This document shows, piece by piece, positions 24,851 to 38,200 of a DNA stretch of 64,000 bases. Below the pieces are notes generated by a model. That model was not told the origin of the DNA, did not search any database, and saw only the letters and a program-made list of their open reading frames with translations. A program made the translations under genes and the position numbers. This DNA is from Setoptus koraiensis (Eukaryota > Arthropoda), in NCBI GenBank assembly GCA_048013815.1, contig CM106586.1:18724001-18788000 (forward strand). Reading direction: 5' to 3'. The stretch's first letter is position 1. Each line of letters begins with the position of its first letter.

Positions 24851-25498
24851 TCGGAGCGCGGTCGTGCTGGGCGCGTTTACAGCTTTTTATCGAGCCTCGC
24901 ATCGAGCCGTCGCTGTCTCGTTGCGCGCACTCGTTGTAGCGAGCTCTCGTTGTTTCGAGCTCTCGATGATTCGAGCCGTCGCTGTTGCGAGCTCTCATTG
25001 CAGTGTCGAGCGTGTGATGGCCGTGCGATCGCTGTTGTGATCGCTGTTGTGATCGCCGTCGCCAACACGGCTGCTGGCTCGCTGCAAGTGTCTAGACAAG
25101 CGTCTAGACACTTGTAGCGAGCGTCTAGCTGTGCGCAGCACTTACACGATTGTCGGCGCACAATGCACACGGTGCACAAGCGGGCGAGACGAGATAATTA
25201 GCGGTGATTAACGCGCACATTCTAATAGCGGACGGGGCGCCGATGAGAGCGCGACATGAGCTCAAACAAACGCATAAATGAGCAGTAGTGAGCAGTGGTG
25301 AGCATTGGTGAGCATTGGTGAGCATTGGTGAGCGCAAATGAGCGCAAATGAGCGAGCGCCCACCGGCCCGCTCAGGCGTCAAATGATGATGAGCAGCCAA
25401 CGATGATGGCAACGAGCGAGCCCCGCTGCACAGATAAACAACTTGCGCCGGCAGCGCTCGGGCCGGCAAAGTCTGGCAAGCCGGCCAGCAAGCCAGCA

Positions 25499-25546
25499 GC
25501 GCCACCATTACCTGTGAATGCTAATCATGACAGGTAATGGTGGCGC
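25499..25546. repeat. Hairpin with perfect 17-bp stem and 14-nt loop
   Basis: GCGCCACCATTACCTGT at 25499-25515 pairs exactly with 25530-25546. Confidence 0.95.
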
Positions 25547-26642
25547 ACAAAGTTTGCGTATCGCCGTGTGTGTTTGTTTGTTTGTTTGTTTGTTATTGCG
25601 CAATGAGCATGTTATGTAATCAATGCTAATTTATCATGCATGCAAATTGCCGCTCAGTGGCCGCTCAACTGGCCGCTCAGCTGACTCAGGCGGCCGGTCG
25701 CTCAGCTGACCAGTGGTGGCATTAGCGGCGGCAAAAGCAGAAGCGGCAACAAACATGACGGTCGCTATGGAGACCGACTGACCGCTATCATCCTAATGTG
25801 TGTGCCGAACAACAAGTGCCGCCAATCCAGTTGATTGATCTTGTTCGAGCTTCGAGGGCCGACGGGCCGGCACGCAAGCAGCGGCCGCATGCCAACAAAC
25901 AAGGGCGAGCAGCGGCGACAAACAACGAGAGCGCATCATTGCAAGCCGGACACAAACAAACACCGGAAGTGCGCTGCGCACAGCACAAACAAGCCTGACC
26001 GAGCGGCCAAACCGAGCGGCCTTAGCTGAGGGCGACTCGCTTGCCGGTTGCAATCGAGCGCCGCTCGCGAAGCGGTTGCCCAGGCAACCGATTCTCTCGT
26101 TGGTGGCCATAATTGATTACAGGCGACAACAATACATGCAACGCTTTTGTTCAGCTGTTCGGTTGTTGGTTAGACCGTTGTTAGGCCGATACGCACTGGG
26201 CAGCGATTGCGCAACACTAGTGGCTGCTGGCTGCCGATCCGTTACGTCTGGCTGTCGCTGTTACCTGTGGCCGGTGCGTCTGCGCGCAATCTGAGCGTTT
26301 TATAACGTTACAACAATTGAAAACAATTGATTTGCCGGACAAATTGACTGGCGCGGCCCGCGCTCGAGCCACAGCCACCGTCGTCCATAGATGACACAGC
26401 AAGACGGCCGATGAGGCCAGCAATTGAGACGAAGCCGCCGAGACCAAACCTTCGAGACAACAAAGCAAATACAATGCGATGAGTGACAGCCAGCGCACAA
26501 GTCAAGACCAATCGCCAATTTCACTCGGCCAGCGCCTAGTCAGCTGACTGCCGGCCGGCCGGTCAGTCAGTGTTGCTGTTGTTGTATATTGAGACATAAA
26601 GTTAATTAATGCTGCTCATTGTTGCCACTCTCACCTGTGTAC

Positions 26643-26740
26643 GAGATCACCCGAGCAAGATCACCTGTGCAAGATCACCTGTGCAAGATCACCTGTGCAA
26701 GATCAGCTGAGCAAGATCAGCTGAGCAAGATCAGCTGACA
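26643..26740 (+). repeat. 14-bp tandem repeat x7 upstream of iav start
   Basis: Seven units of AAGATCACCTGTGC or its variant AAGATCAGCTGAGC end 21 bp before the iav ATG. CACCTG and CAGCTG are E-box cores (CANNTG), so most units carry one. The array probably lies in the 5' UTR or core promoter. A regulatory role is inferred. Confidence 0.8.
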
Positions 26741-26761
26741 GCGAGCAGCAACGTGAGCAAG

Positions 26762-29700
26762 ATGAACATCGAGAGCAGCAGCCAACGGCTTATCGCAAAC
26801 ACTAATTGGCCCATATACACACTGGCCGATTACAACAATGGCGGCAAGCTAATCAATCTGGCTAGACAGGTTTATTTGCCTGCTGGCCAGCAGTTGACGC
26901 AAGCGCCGCCGAGCAAGCAACGCCAACGCCGTGTCGCCGGCCCCAACCAACGGCCGGAAATTGGCAGTTTCGACGATGCGACAACCTGCGACAACCGCGC
27001 CGCCGGCCAATACGCCGACAACTGTCGCCCCAGCGGCAAGTTTCAGCAAGTTGTCAACAATATGTCAACAAGCGTCCATGAGGCCGCCATAACGACGCAA
27101 TGCGACGCAAAGAAAACGTCGCCCGATTGGGCCCCAATATACACAGCGGCAGCCTGTTTGCCGCAGCCGATCAGTGGCGCCACCAGCGGCGCGCCGGTTA
27201 AATCGCAACGGCCGAGCCAACTGAAGGCGCGCATCGGTCAGCTTCTCAAGTGAGTACCCCGTTCAAAATTCAAAATCGAATGACGCCACAAAAGATAATT
27301 CCAACTTCAAATTTCGAAGGGCTAATTCGAGCGAGCGCGAGACTCTCGCCACGAGAGGGCCAGAGAATAACGGACACAAAAGAGACGCACAATGCGAGAT
27401 ACAACTTTGCTTTTGGCGCGCTTTTCGGCTGGCAAACTTGACCAGCGGTCAAGGTTGTCGCAAGTGGCGCCAGTTGCAAGTGGCGCCAGTTGCAAGTGGC
27501 GCCAGTTGCGCAAAGTGCTACACAAATGGAAGTCAGACAAACTTGAAATATTCGCCTTGCCTGTCGGCGCGACTCGATGTGTCAGTTGCGCGATTCAAGT
27601 GACTGCCAGCCAGCCAGCCAGTGAAACAAGCCCAAAAACAGCCCAAAAGCCGGCGACAGTGCAAACTATTACGTAATTGGCGCGCCTAGCCAATGTCTGG
27701 CCCGGCGACGTCTGGCAATGGCGAGTGGCGAGCGGTGAGCGGTGAGACAATTGCCAGTGTGAGACGGCACTTGTGGCAATGATCATGATAAGTGTAAATT
27801 AGACATTAAATATTCATGAAATATTCATTCTGCACAGTTTTACATTAGCTCGAGAGCTAGTTTGGTCAAGCGCCGCTCGGCCACTTGCCGGCTACCTGTT
27901 GAGTTGTTGATGATCCAGTTAAACGGGCTGCGTGTGTGTAACACGAGTAGAGATTTTTGGCTAATTGTTGTTGTCTTGTGTGTTGTCAACGGAGCCGTAA
28001 TAGTTGCTGTTATGGCAAGTTGTTTGGACAAAGAGATTTGAATTTGCAGCGCCACTTGAATTAGCAGTCATTTTTTGTTTCGCCGCCGCCGCCAATAGCG
28101 ACTGATAACTGATACAATGGCACTTGTTGCCGTTGTTGTTTCGGGCCGGACCGGGCCGAACCGGGCCGGATCGGGCTGGATCGGGCTGGATCGGGCTGGA
28201 TTTGGGCCAGGTTTGGGCCAGGTTTGGGCTAGCCGAGCGAGACAGAGCGAGCGAGCGACAGAGCGACAGCGACAGAGAGCGACAGAGAGCGACAGAGAGC
28301 AAGAAAGAGCGAGAAAGAGCGAAATTGTAATTAGTATCAAGTTATTAGTGGCATGAATCATGATCACTCATGAGCGCGCATTCATGATTCACGAACATGA
28401 CATGGTTAGCCGTGATTATTGTCATTATTACCGTTATTATTATTTGTAACCGTTATAGCAGCAAGTGGGCATTGTAGAGACACAACTAGCACACGAGCTG
28501 ATAGGTGTCGATATGAGTTTGTTGACTGTTGAATTTGTTGGTTTTGTCGATTGGGACGAGCAGCCAACAGAGCGAGCCCACAAACGCGAGCCCACAAAAG
28601 CGAGCCAGCTCACCTGTGCTGAGCCCACTGTCCTCACCTGTCCTTGATGCGCCCAACTTGGCGCAACAGTGTCGAGTTTATCTCACTCAAAGGCTCGACA
28701 CAATCGGACAGCTCGAGCCAAATCGCTTGAGTCGGTGAGCCGCCAGAGCTCGCTGCGGGCAGGCCACTGTTGTTGATAATTATTGGTATTGGCAGCCGAT
28801 CGCTTGCGATTGTTTGCTGGCGCTGTCGTCGCGGTTGCTGTTATTGTTGTTGCTGTTGTTGCGGTTGTTTGTATTAATAATAGCAGTTTTGAGTAGTTAC
28901 ACCAACTAACTAACTAGTGCTAACTGTTGAAAAAAAGCCAGCTCACAATTCACTCCGCAGCCAGCAGCCAGCAGCCAGCAAACGTCAGAAGCCGAAAGCT
29001 TTTGGGGGCCGGAACAGCCTTGAATTGGATCTGTCCATCCCATGCAACTGGTCGGCCGAAAGACAATGCGCACGAGACGACCGCAAACAGCAACAACAAC
29101 AACAACAACAACATCACACAAACAACACGCACACTCTGTTGGAATATGCACACACAAACAGTCATCACTAACGGTCTAGCCAGAAATATCTATTTCTGGC
29201 TAGACCGTTTGTGCTCGTTGCTTGTTGCGTGCCCGCCATCGCATAACAATCAATTCTGAGATTGTCCGTATCCACGGACAACGGCAACGGCTCTCGGCGA
29301 CAACGGCAACAGGTTGCTCTGGTTGTCGCGAGCCGCGTTGTTGTGTTGTTTTGTTGCACAACAGTCTGATGGCAACAACAACAGCATAAACAACAACGGC
29401 AACAACAGCAACACAAAAAACAACAACAACAATCTCGCTCTCCTTGGCGCCGGACAGGCAATCTGTTCCCCTGCCGGTGTCACAATAACACTGCTACTGG
29501 CTAATTAGCAATCGCTAATCCACTAATTAACTGTTACACTTGCTGTTATACTTTTCGCTGCTGTCACGCGCACAAGTCCCTATTTCGAGCTCAATTTGAA
29601 CAACAACAGCAACAACAATGGCCAGCACGACTATGGCCATGATGACAGAGGGGCGACACCTAGGGGCAAACTATCGCGAGCCACTCTAAATAGAATGGCC

Positions 29701-32700
29701 AAACGACAGGCCAGCGGCACCAACTGCCACTCGCCTCCGACAAGCAACGACAACAACTCTGGCGAGCCGCTCAAAATAGCCGCCAAATGGAGAGATGGGG
29801 CCAAATTCAGGGGACAATATGGCGAAACTCTGGCCCACATACTAATAATAAACAATACAATAGTTCACACTAATCTGCTATTAGAGCATTTGTTTGTCGA
29901 CTATCCGAATGTTGTTGACGACATCATGACAGGCGAACATTTCTACGGGGTCACCTGTCTCCATTTGGCCATTGCCTATTCAAACAGGCGCCTCATTGAC
30001 GCAATACTCCAAATGGGCACCAATAGAATCAATCAGCGAGCCACAGGAACATTCTTTTTGTCTAGCGGACACACGATGAGCGACAACGATGATCTTGTGC
30101 TGGCAGCGAATACCGTCCACAAGGGGGCACTGGCACAACCGGAAGTGCAGGACAACATGCTCACAGACAGCTCATCTGGGGGCCGCGGCGAACAGAGAAC
30201 AGGGGGCGCTGCAAGGCGATCGGCCAGGCCGGATATGAACGAGACGACACATTACTATGGCGAGTATCCGTTGGCATGGTGCGTCTGCTTTGACGACAAG
30301 GTGACCTATCAGCGACTGTTGCAGTTCGACGCCGACCCCAACTTGCACGACGGCGCCTACGGAAACACGTGCTTGCATCTGATCGTTCTGAAGAACCGAC
30401 ACGTAAGTTTTCCGGGCACACTTCCGGTACTGAATGCTCACCTTTCCCCCACACTAACATCGACTTTGTTTTCAACTTTGGTGTCCACGCAAACAACGCG
30501 AAAATGCCCGAAAATGCGCGAAATGGCCGAAATGGCCGGAATTTCCGAAATTTTCGAAATTGCCGAAACTCTCGAAATTTCTGAAATTTCCGAAATGGCC
30601 GAAATTCCCGAAATGGACGACAAACCCCGAAAATCGCCGCCGATCGCCGGAAATCGCCTACATGTTGAACGCGAAAATTGTGTGAAAATCGCGCCAATCA
30701 GAACTGGTGCAATTTCGCGGTCAAGAACTGCCCAGAGCGGCCGGCCAACATCTACGGCACCAACGGGGGCGGCCTGACGCCATTTCAGCTGGCCTGCTCG
30801 CTGGGCAACACTGGCCTGTTCGAAGAATTGATACAGCTGTTGTCGGTGGAATTTTGGACCTATTCGTCTATTACGTGTTGCGCCTATCCGCTCGATTCCA
30901 TAGATTCGCTGATGATGCGAAACGACTGCCGACAGGCGTCGGCGCTGCAAATAATATTGCAATCTCGCCAATCAAACCAGGAACAAAAGGCACAACTGTT
31001 GTGCAGCGAAGTCATGCGAAAATTGCTCGAAGAAAAATGGAATGTGTTCGCGAGGCGCCAATTTATGTGGCGAATCGCATTTATCATGACCTATTTAAGT
31101 TGCATGAGCGTGGCCATTTATCTGAGGCGACACCATGTTGATGAGCGCGACGACCCGGTCACGACGACGGCCGGCCCAAGGGCCGGCGCCCATCACTCGG
31201 TGATTATGCGATTATATAATAATCACATCTATATCTGAATGCTACATACGTGTGTTACGTAACAACCACTCGTTACGTATGATAACGGTATGACGATGGT
31301 ATGATAAACATCACTTACACATGCACTCGCACACTCTCGCCGCTCTCTCCATGCCAATAAATCATCTAGACACAGGTAAGGTACTTGCTGGAGGCTCTGG
31401 CGCTGGTCATGTCCTGTGCGCAGTTAATTAGGTTCTTGCGCGAAGCCACAAGCCACAATGATCTAATTAGCCACTTGGTAAGTGATTATTCGCGCGCACA
31501 CTATTTATGTTTATTAAAACGCACGCATTAAACACTCAATTTTGCAAATTTTGCTACTCGAGTCGAGTCGACGAGCCGCGCTTTTTATTTTATTTTATTT
31601 TATATTTTTCATTAATTTGTAATTTATTGCACGCACGCCATAACGACACCAAACAATTGGCGTGCCAATTATTTGCATCGCATTATTTGCGAAAAGATTA
31701 TTTTTTCTAAATTGTTTCCATGAATGAGCAGGCCATTTTGAGAAGTGTGTCTGGCCGGCGGGAGCGCGGCCACAATCTGGCGCCAGTCACCAGATTGGCC
31801 AGAGAGAGAGAGAGAGAGTTTAATCAAGCCGAGCGATCGGCCGAATCTCGTCACTGCAAAGCGATAAAGTTTTCTAAAGTTAGCCAGCGACAGAGAGATA
31901 ATCAAAAAATGATTCAATGGCCGGCGGAAGCGACGTCGTTTTGATTTAGTGTTACTGGCGGCAAGCGACGGCTGGTGATGATGGCCAGCAGTTAATTAGC
32001 CGGCCACATCCATCCATGGCAAGGTGAGCAGTGCAAAGGCAAGGCGAAGAGAGAGAGAGGGCAAAGAGAAAGCGAGCAATCAGGAGAAAGTGCTGGCGGA
32101 TTAATTAATTTTCGTGCCGGCCGCCTGTTCAAATGGGCGCAATTTGCGCGCAACTGGCGGCCAATTGAATTGAAAATTGAAGCCGCTGCCAAAAAGACAA
32201 TCACATCACAATGTGTGTGCCGTTAGTGGCGACCCTGAATGGATGATCTTGAAAAAAGTATCTCTCTGTGCAACAGAGTGTTGTTGTCGGTGTAGCCGGG
32301 CAGCAATTATGTAACATACACTCTTGTCAAACTGAGACCAATGAGAAATTAATTGTTGCCGTTCATTGATGATTTGGCGTCGGCTGCATAGTTTGTTGAC
32401 CCTATCTATCAAGAGCTGAACGGGATGAAAGGCTCGCGTGGTTGTTGTTGCTGCTGTTGTTGTTGCCGTCGCTGTTGCTGCTGCTGTTGTTGTTGTCGCT
32501 GTTGCCGTTGTGATACAGCGGTTGTATCAATCAAGTAGCTGTTTGCTTTTCAGCTTGCCCACTAAAGACCCAGTGACTGAGCTGTTGTTTAACTGAATTA
32601 ACTGCTGTTTTGTTGCCAGCAACTCGCCACTTGTTTGTGTCCAAACTGGCCGGCCAATGCCAGCTATTTGCTTTATTTCGCCTTATTTCGCTTCAATTTG

Positions 32701-35249
32701 CTTTATGGCCGCTGCCGCTGCAGCCAACTATGACCAATCAATCAAACGTTTTGTTTTCCATCTATTGCGCCATCAATCATGCGTGTGGCCGCTTGTCTAG
32801 CCACCGGTTTGTAGCCAGCGTGTTTGCACTTGATTCGGCCAATTGGAGATTGAGTTTGCGATCGCTGGCGATCAAACGCGATCGTAATTGAAGTTGAAGT
32901 TGAAGTTGGAGCCGAAATCGAAATTAAAATTAAAATTGAGAGAATTAAAATTAAAATTAAAATCAAAGTCAAAATTTAAAATCAAAATCTAAATAAGTAT
33001 TGGCAAGTGGCCAGTCCCAATCAACACTGTTGTCGGCGCTAGTATCGCGCCTATCAAACAACAAACAAATAATCAATAAAATGCAACCCAATCACTGGCC
33101 AGCAGCCATTGAGTTACTCAATTTTAGTAGCAGCCATTTTGTTAGTGAGCCATCAGCTAACAACAAGCGCTGCATTAGTTTGCACCAGGGCCAAACCAAT
33201 TGGCCGATAAGCCAAATGGGCAATCAACACCAATTGTTCATTATCGGCTCTTATGTGTGCGACACAACAATTGATTAGTTAACAATTAATTAATTAATAT
33301 TCTAGCTGCAATGATAAAAACAGCTCGCAATTGGACTGTCTGTGCGACTCACAACTTGCGATAACTGCCCATGATTGCGACTCTCTCGTCGCAAACACCA
33401 GCGAGTTGGATCATCAGCCCGCTTCCATTTGCTTCCATTTGGCTCTAGTCGCTTGTACCGTAACTCTTGCTGGGCGCTCGGTCAGCCCGAGGTGCTAATC
33501 GAGCAAAATATCATTATTATATTATCATGGCAAGCTCGTGATTGGCGTTAAATTTGAGCGTCACCGTCAACTCAAATTTAGCCAACAAAACTCACGACAT
33601 TCACTCATCTGATCGTCTATTTATCTGTGCGCATTGGCCAACTAACACGATCATTCATTTCAATGTCTTCCCACTGTCCGTGTTTGTTGGCCGGCGCCCA
33701 CTCTTTGCTCGCTGTACCCGCCATAAAACGATAAAATGATAAAATGGTAACATAATGAAATGATAAAATCAAATCAAATCATCCGGCCTCAATCGATGCG
33801 GGCCAGGGTGACAACGTGTCCGAGGCGGCCTTTGTTCTGGCCAACATCATGATCGTTTTGAGCGGTCTAGCCAGGAGTCTGTCGGGCACTATCGGCACGC
33901 CAGCCAGCCGCACAATAGAGGAGATGTTAATCGCGCTGGCTCAGCCGCTCGCCTGGAACCATTTGCTTTTCTTCGCCTCGTTAGTATAACAAACAAACAA
34001 ACAAACAAACAAACAACTGGAACGGATATTACGATTAATTGGCACATTGGCCAGCCATCAATCAATCCGCTGAGCTCAGCTGATCGCACTAACCAACTAC
34101 TGGCCTACTGGCGCCCCTATTTCGCTTTGTGCCCATTCTGCTCACTTCCGTTTGACAACACAATGACTTGTAGGGCATTCAAATTAACGGGACCTTTCGT
34201 GGCCATGATCCGTTACATGGTGGTGCGCGACGTGCGCCAATTCAGCATCATATACATTGTGTTCGTGTACGGCTTCTCCCAATGTAAGTTGGCCCCAGCT
34301 AGCAACTTGGCAGTTTGCGACAGCTCAAGTTTGAGGCCGAAAAACTATCCAGTTCCATTGAGCCTTGGAGCACAGCAAAAAGTGACCCAATCGTTGTCGT
34401 TTGCCTGCCCCATCAGCGCTCTTCTATTTGACCAGGAATTCCGACAACCGACAACCGGAAGAGCGTCGCTTCTCCATGGATCGCTACCTGGCCTCGTGGA
34501 TGGAGCTCATAAAGATGACGCTGGGCGTGCACGAGGTGAGTCACCCTTAATCAACATCCACATATCCACCTATAATATCCACATGTGCACGCATAATATC
34601 CACATATGCACGCATAATATCCACATGGCATGCGAATTCCGCCGGCCAAATATCCATCTCACAACACTGCTATAAACACTGATAAAAACACTGATAAAAA
34701 CACTGATAAAAATAAATCTGTATAAATCTGGCCTGGCGCTGCTGTTGTGTGCAACCGCAACTTCCTCCTTCGAAACAACAACACATCGCCTTGAATTGGA
34801 AACGAATGCGAAAACGCACAATTGCCAACAAAAACACGCCGTGGCCTTCTAATCGCGCCCGAACACCAATCTGACAAATGAATATATCTGGCATCGGAGA
34901 GATAATCTGCGCTTGATCTGCATCGATTTTTTGATATCGCGTCCAACAAACAAACAAACAACTTACACACAACAACACACTTATTACCCCGCCACAATAG
35001 CTGGATCAATTTCGTTTATCCTATCTGAGCCAATTGTTGTTTGTATTGTTCATGATACTTATACCGATACTGCTGCTTAACATGTAAGTTTATCACTGCA
35101 CCACTCAATTCAAACTTGAGCTCAAACTTTTTAATTTTTTCTTTTATCTCTCCAGCTTCATCGCCGGCCGACCGACTGGCTCGGCCAGATGGGCTGTCTG
35201 CGTTTCTGTGGGTCGGACGGTGTGATATTTGCCTGGCTGAGTCATGAAA

Positions 35250-35280
<31 letters not shown>

Positions 35281-38200
35281 AAATCGCATTCAACGCAGCC
35301 AGCCGAAAATCCGACAATCTGACATAATGATGTTGATTCAAACTGACGTTATGGAAACTCCATGACACGAGCGCTCCGTCTCGCCGTCCTTTAGTCCCCA
35401 GTGGAGAGCTCGAGTCGCTCGAGAACTGGAACGGGACAGATAAGAATGAATGAATTCAACACGGATTTCTCTTTTCAGCTATCGAACGGCTATCTACATA
35501 AATAGCTATTATTGATATGTTGTTCTTCGGTTGTTGTTTGGTTGTTGTTGCTGCTGCTGCCGCTGATTGTGAAAATGTTAGTTAACTAAACTGAGCGGCA
35601 ACCGAAGCCAGACAGTAAGGAGCTAACTTTAGATACTACCTGTCGTGTATGATTATGATTATTATTAGCTCAAATGATAGCAGCGGCGGTGCGGCTTACA
35701 AATGCTGGCTAATGCTCTCTCTCTCTCGCACAATTGGAGTTGAGAATTCGAGATTAAGAAAGACTAAAAACAAATCTCAATAGCGAGAGGCACGGTCAAA
35801 ATTAGCTCACGTCGGGTAGTGACTAATATCAGCGACGACGACGACGACGACGAGCAAAAACGCAAAAATAAATTTGTTTTTGTGTGTGTTATAATTATTT
35901 CTGGTTGGGCACACAGAGGGCACCATTCTGTAAAACGATCTCTCCTTTTATCTCATTTGCGAGCTAGCAATTGGTTTGATAAAATGAAGCTCATGAATAC
36001 TATTCATTGGCTTCAGTGCGTTGTCGTATCGACTTTCGGCAGCAAACTCTTTCAGCAGTCGCTAGTTACGTAAACAACAGCAACAATTATGATAATTCCC
36101 TGTGAGCACACAAACAACAAACATTGGGCCATCTAATTGGAGCGTGCACTGATTATTATATTAATAGATTGCCGGTCAACTTTCAGCGCTCGTTGCGAGT
36201 TGTCGAAGAGGGCCGACTGCTGAAGGTCGCGCCGATCGCCACATCGGACAGCTTCAATGACAACCTTGATATTGATGGTGACTGACACTAATGCTGTGCT
36301 GTATTCACAAAGGGCCCAAATGGGCGCGCTCGGCTTGCCGGCCACTCGAATGGAAATGTCTCGAAATATCGCTTGATATCTCTTGATATCTCGACTTAAT
36401 ATCGAGTGTGATATTGTGAAAATGTCAGATTTGGGGCCATCTCTGGACGGATTAGCGACTGGATTTGAGAGCAGCGACAGACGAGCATTGTTCGGGTGTC
36501 GCGTTTGCGCGAAAGGGGCAACCGCATGCAACGCGATATCTGATACAGCCCACATTTGAGCCACTTGCAGCGGCTGATTGTGTCGGCAGCGGCAACAAAT
36601 TAATTAGAGCGCTCGCATCGCCGGGGGCCAATCGCCAATCGGTGTGTCGGGCGATCGCTCTCACTGGGCTGGCTCACTCAAAACGCTGGCACTGTCGGCG
36701 CAACGAGCGGCGTCATGCCGTTAATTGAAATAACAACTTTATTGAAACAAAAACACACAACAAAACTAATTGAGGGCCAGCGCGAGAACAGCGCGAAGGC
36801 TAATCCCTTCATTGGGCAACCTATTGGCACTTGTTGGATGGCGCGCACTTGTAACAAGTGCGCGCGATAAGTGTGCTGCTAATCAATGAAAATGCCTATC
36901 ACAATGCTTAATCACCTGATTAATTAGCGATAGCAGCGACAATTACAAGATTAGCGCCACGCAGGGCGTTTGCTTGTTGCGTAATGCGTCCAATTACAGT
37001 GGCCAACAGTGTTGCGCGCTGACCTACTGGCGGGCCATTAATCAAGCCGCCCAATGAGCCGCCCAATGAGCCGGCCGGTGAGACGGCCAACGAGACGGCG
37101 CACATCGCGATAATCGAACGAGACACGGGATAGATTGAGAGCCAATTGATTAGGGTCTCAATCAATTATAGACACAAGCGTCAATTGAGAGCGATGTGAT
37201 TTATATGTTGCACGCTGATCATCACTCGCTCAATGTTGGCAATTTGTGCCAGTGCACTTGACTGGCGTCGTTGTTGGCGTCGTTGTTGGCGTTGTTGTTG
37301 TTGCCGCTGTTGGCCAGACAACAAAACAAACAAACAAAACGTGATCGCTGATCATATTTTTGCATAACTGCGCTCAATGCTGTTTTTGGCAGCGCCAGCC
37401 AGTTCAACAACGATAGTCCCAATGTAATGAGTGTACTAATTAGATAAACACAACTGGCACGATTACATGCATAAACAGGCCGATGTTAATGAATTTTAAC
37501 GGAATTAATTAGATAGGATCAATGGATAGATTGCATCGCATGTGCTGTTCGGACCAGAAGGGGGCCACGATCATTAGCCACTTACAGTTGCGCTTGTTAG
37601 AGGCTTGTTGTATTAAGTCTGGCTAATTGAATAGCCGGATTCATGCTTGCGATTGCGCATTTGGTCGGGTGCCTGTGATCACTGGCTAGCCCCATTTGGC
37701 TCCGTTCGGCTGGCTCCGTTCGGCTGGCTCCATTTAGCCGGATCGAGCCAGCCCAAGCGAGCCAGCCCAAGCGAGCCGGCCCAAGCGAGCCGGCTGAATC
37801 GACGGCAAGCGAGCGGCGAGCGGTACCGGCCGAGTGGACAACATGGAGCTCAGGGTATTCATTGGTGCTATCAGTTTGTCAGCTTACACATGTACAAATA
37901 CAAATATAAATCGAAATATCCACCTAAATGCATGTTATTTGTGTGTGTGTGTGTCCGCAAATAGAAACGGCGCCTTGTCGGGCTCATTGTAATAATTGTT
38001 GAAACAGCAACAAGTGAGCGATGGTATGCGAGCGATAAACCCAAAACCAGTTACGGGCTTGATCTGGAAAATCATCGTTTCATGGTCATCGTCGTCAGCG
38101 CAACAGCAGCAGCTCGTATGATTGATTGCAACAACAATAATAGAAATGAGTGAATATCCGTGCATTGGCGTCATGTCAAACCAAGCGAAATCAAATCGGA

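Larger units (their letters stand above)
19504..26761. other. Intergenic region between Dok and iav
   Basis: This 7.3-kb divergent intergenic region must hold the promoters of both flanking genes. I find no supported coding region. The longest frames, such as 21762-22388 (plus), lack ATG-anchored domains or motifs. An AT-rich TATA-like stretch at about 19561-19580 lies 58-77 bp upstream of the Dok start. The region contains a long GTT array, several minisatellites and three strong inverted repeats, listed separately. Confidence 0.6.
27250..29576 (+). other. iav intron 1
   Basis: Runs from donor AA/GTGAGT to acceptor CGCACAAG, phase 2. It contains a 16-bp tandem repeat, GGGCCGGATCGGGCTGG-like repeats (about 28140-28230), a GAGCGACAGA array (about 28245-28320) and a 40-bp palindrome at 29170-29209. 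No gene is seen inside. Confidence 0.75.

Noticed and set aside
36133-36564. 143-codon minus-strand frame in an iav intron
   Set aside because: Non-ATG start and no recognisable feature; only the small plus-strand exon-like piece is noted as doubtful.
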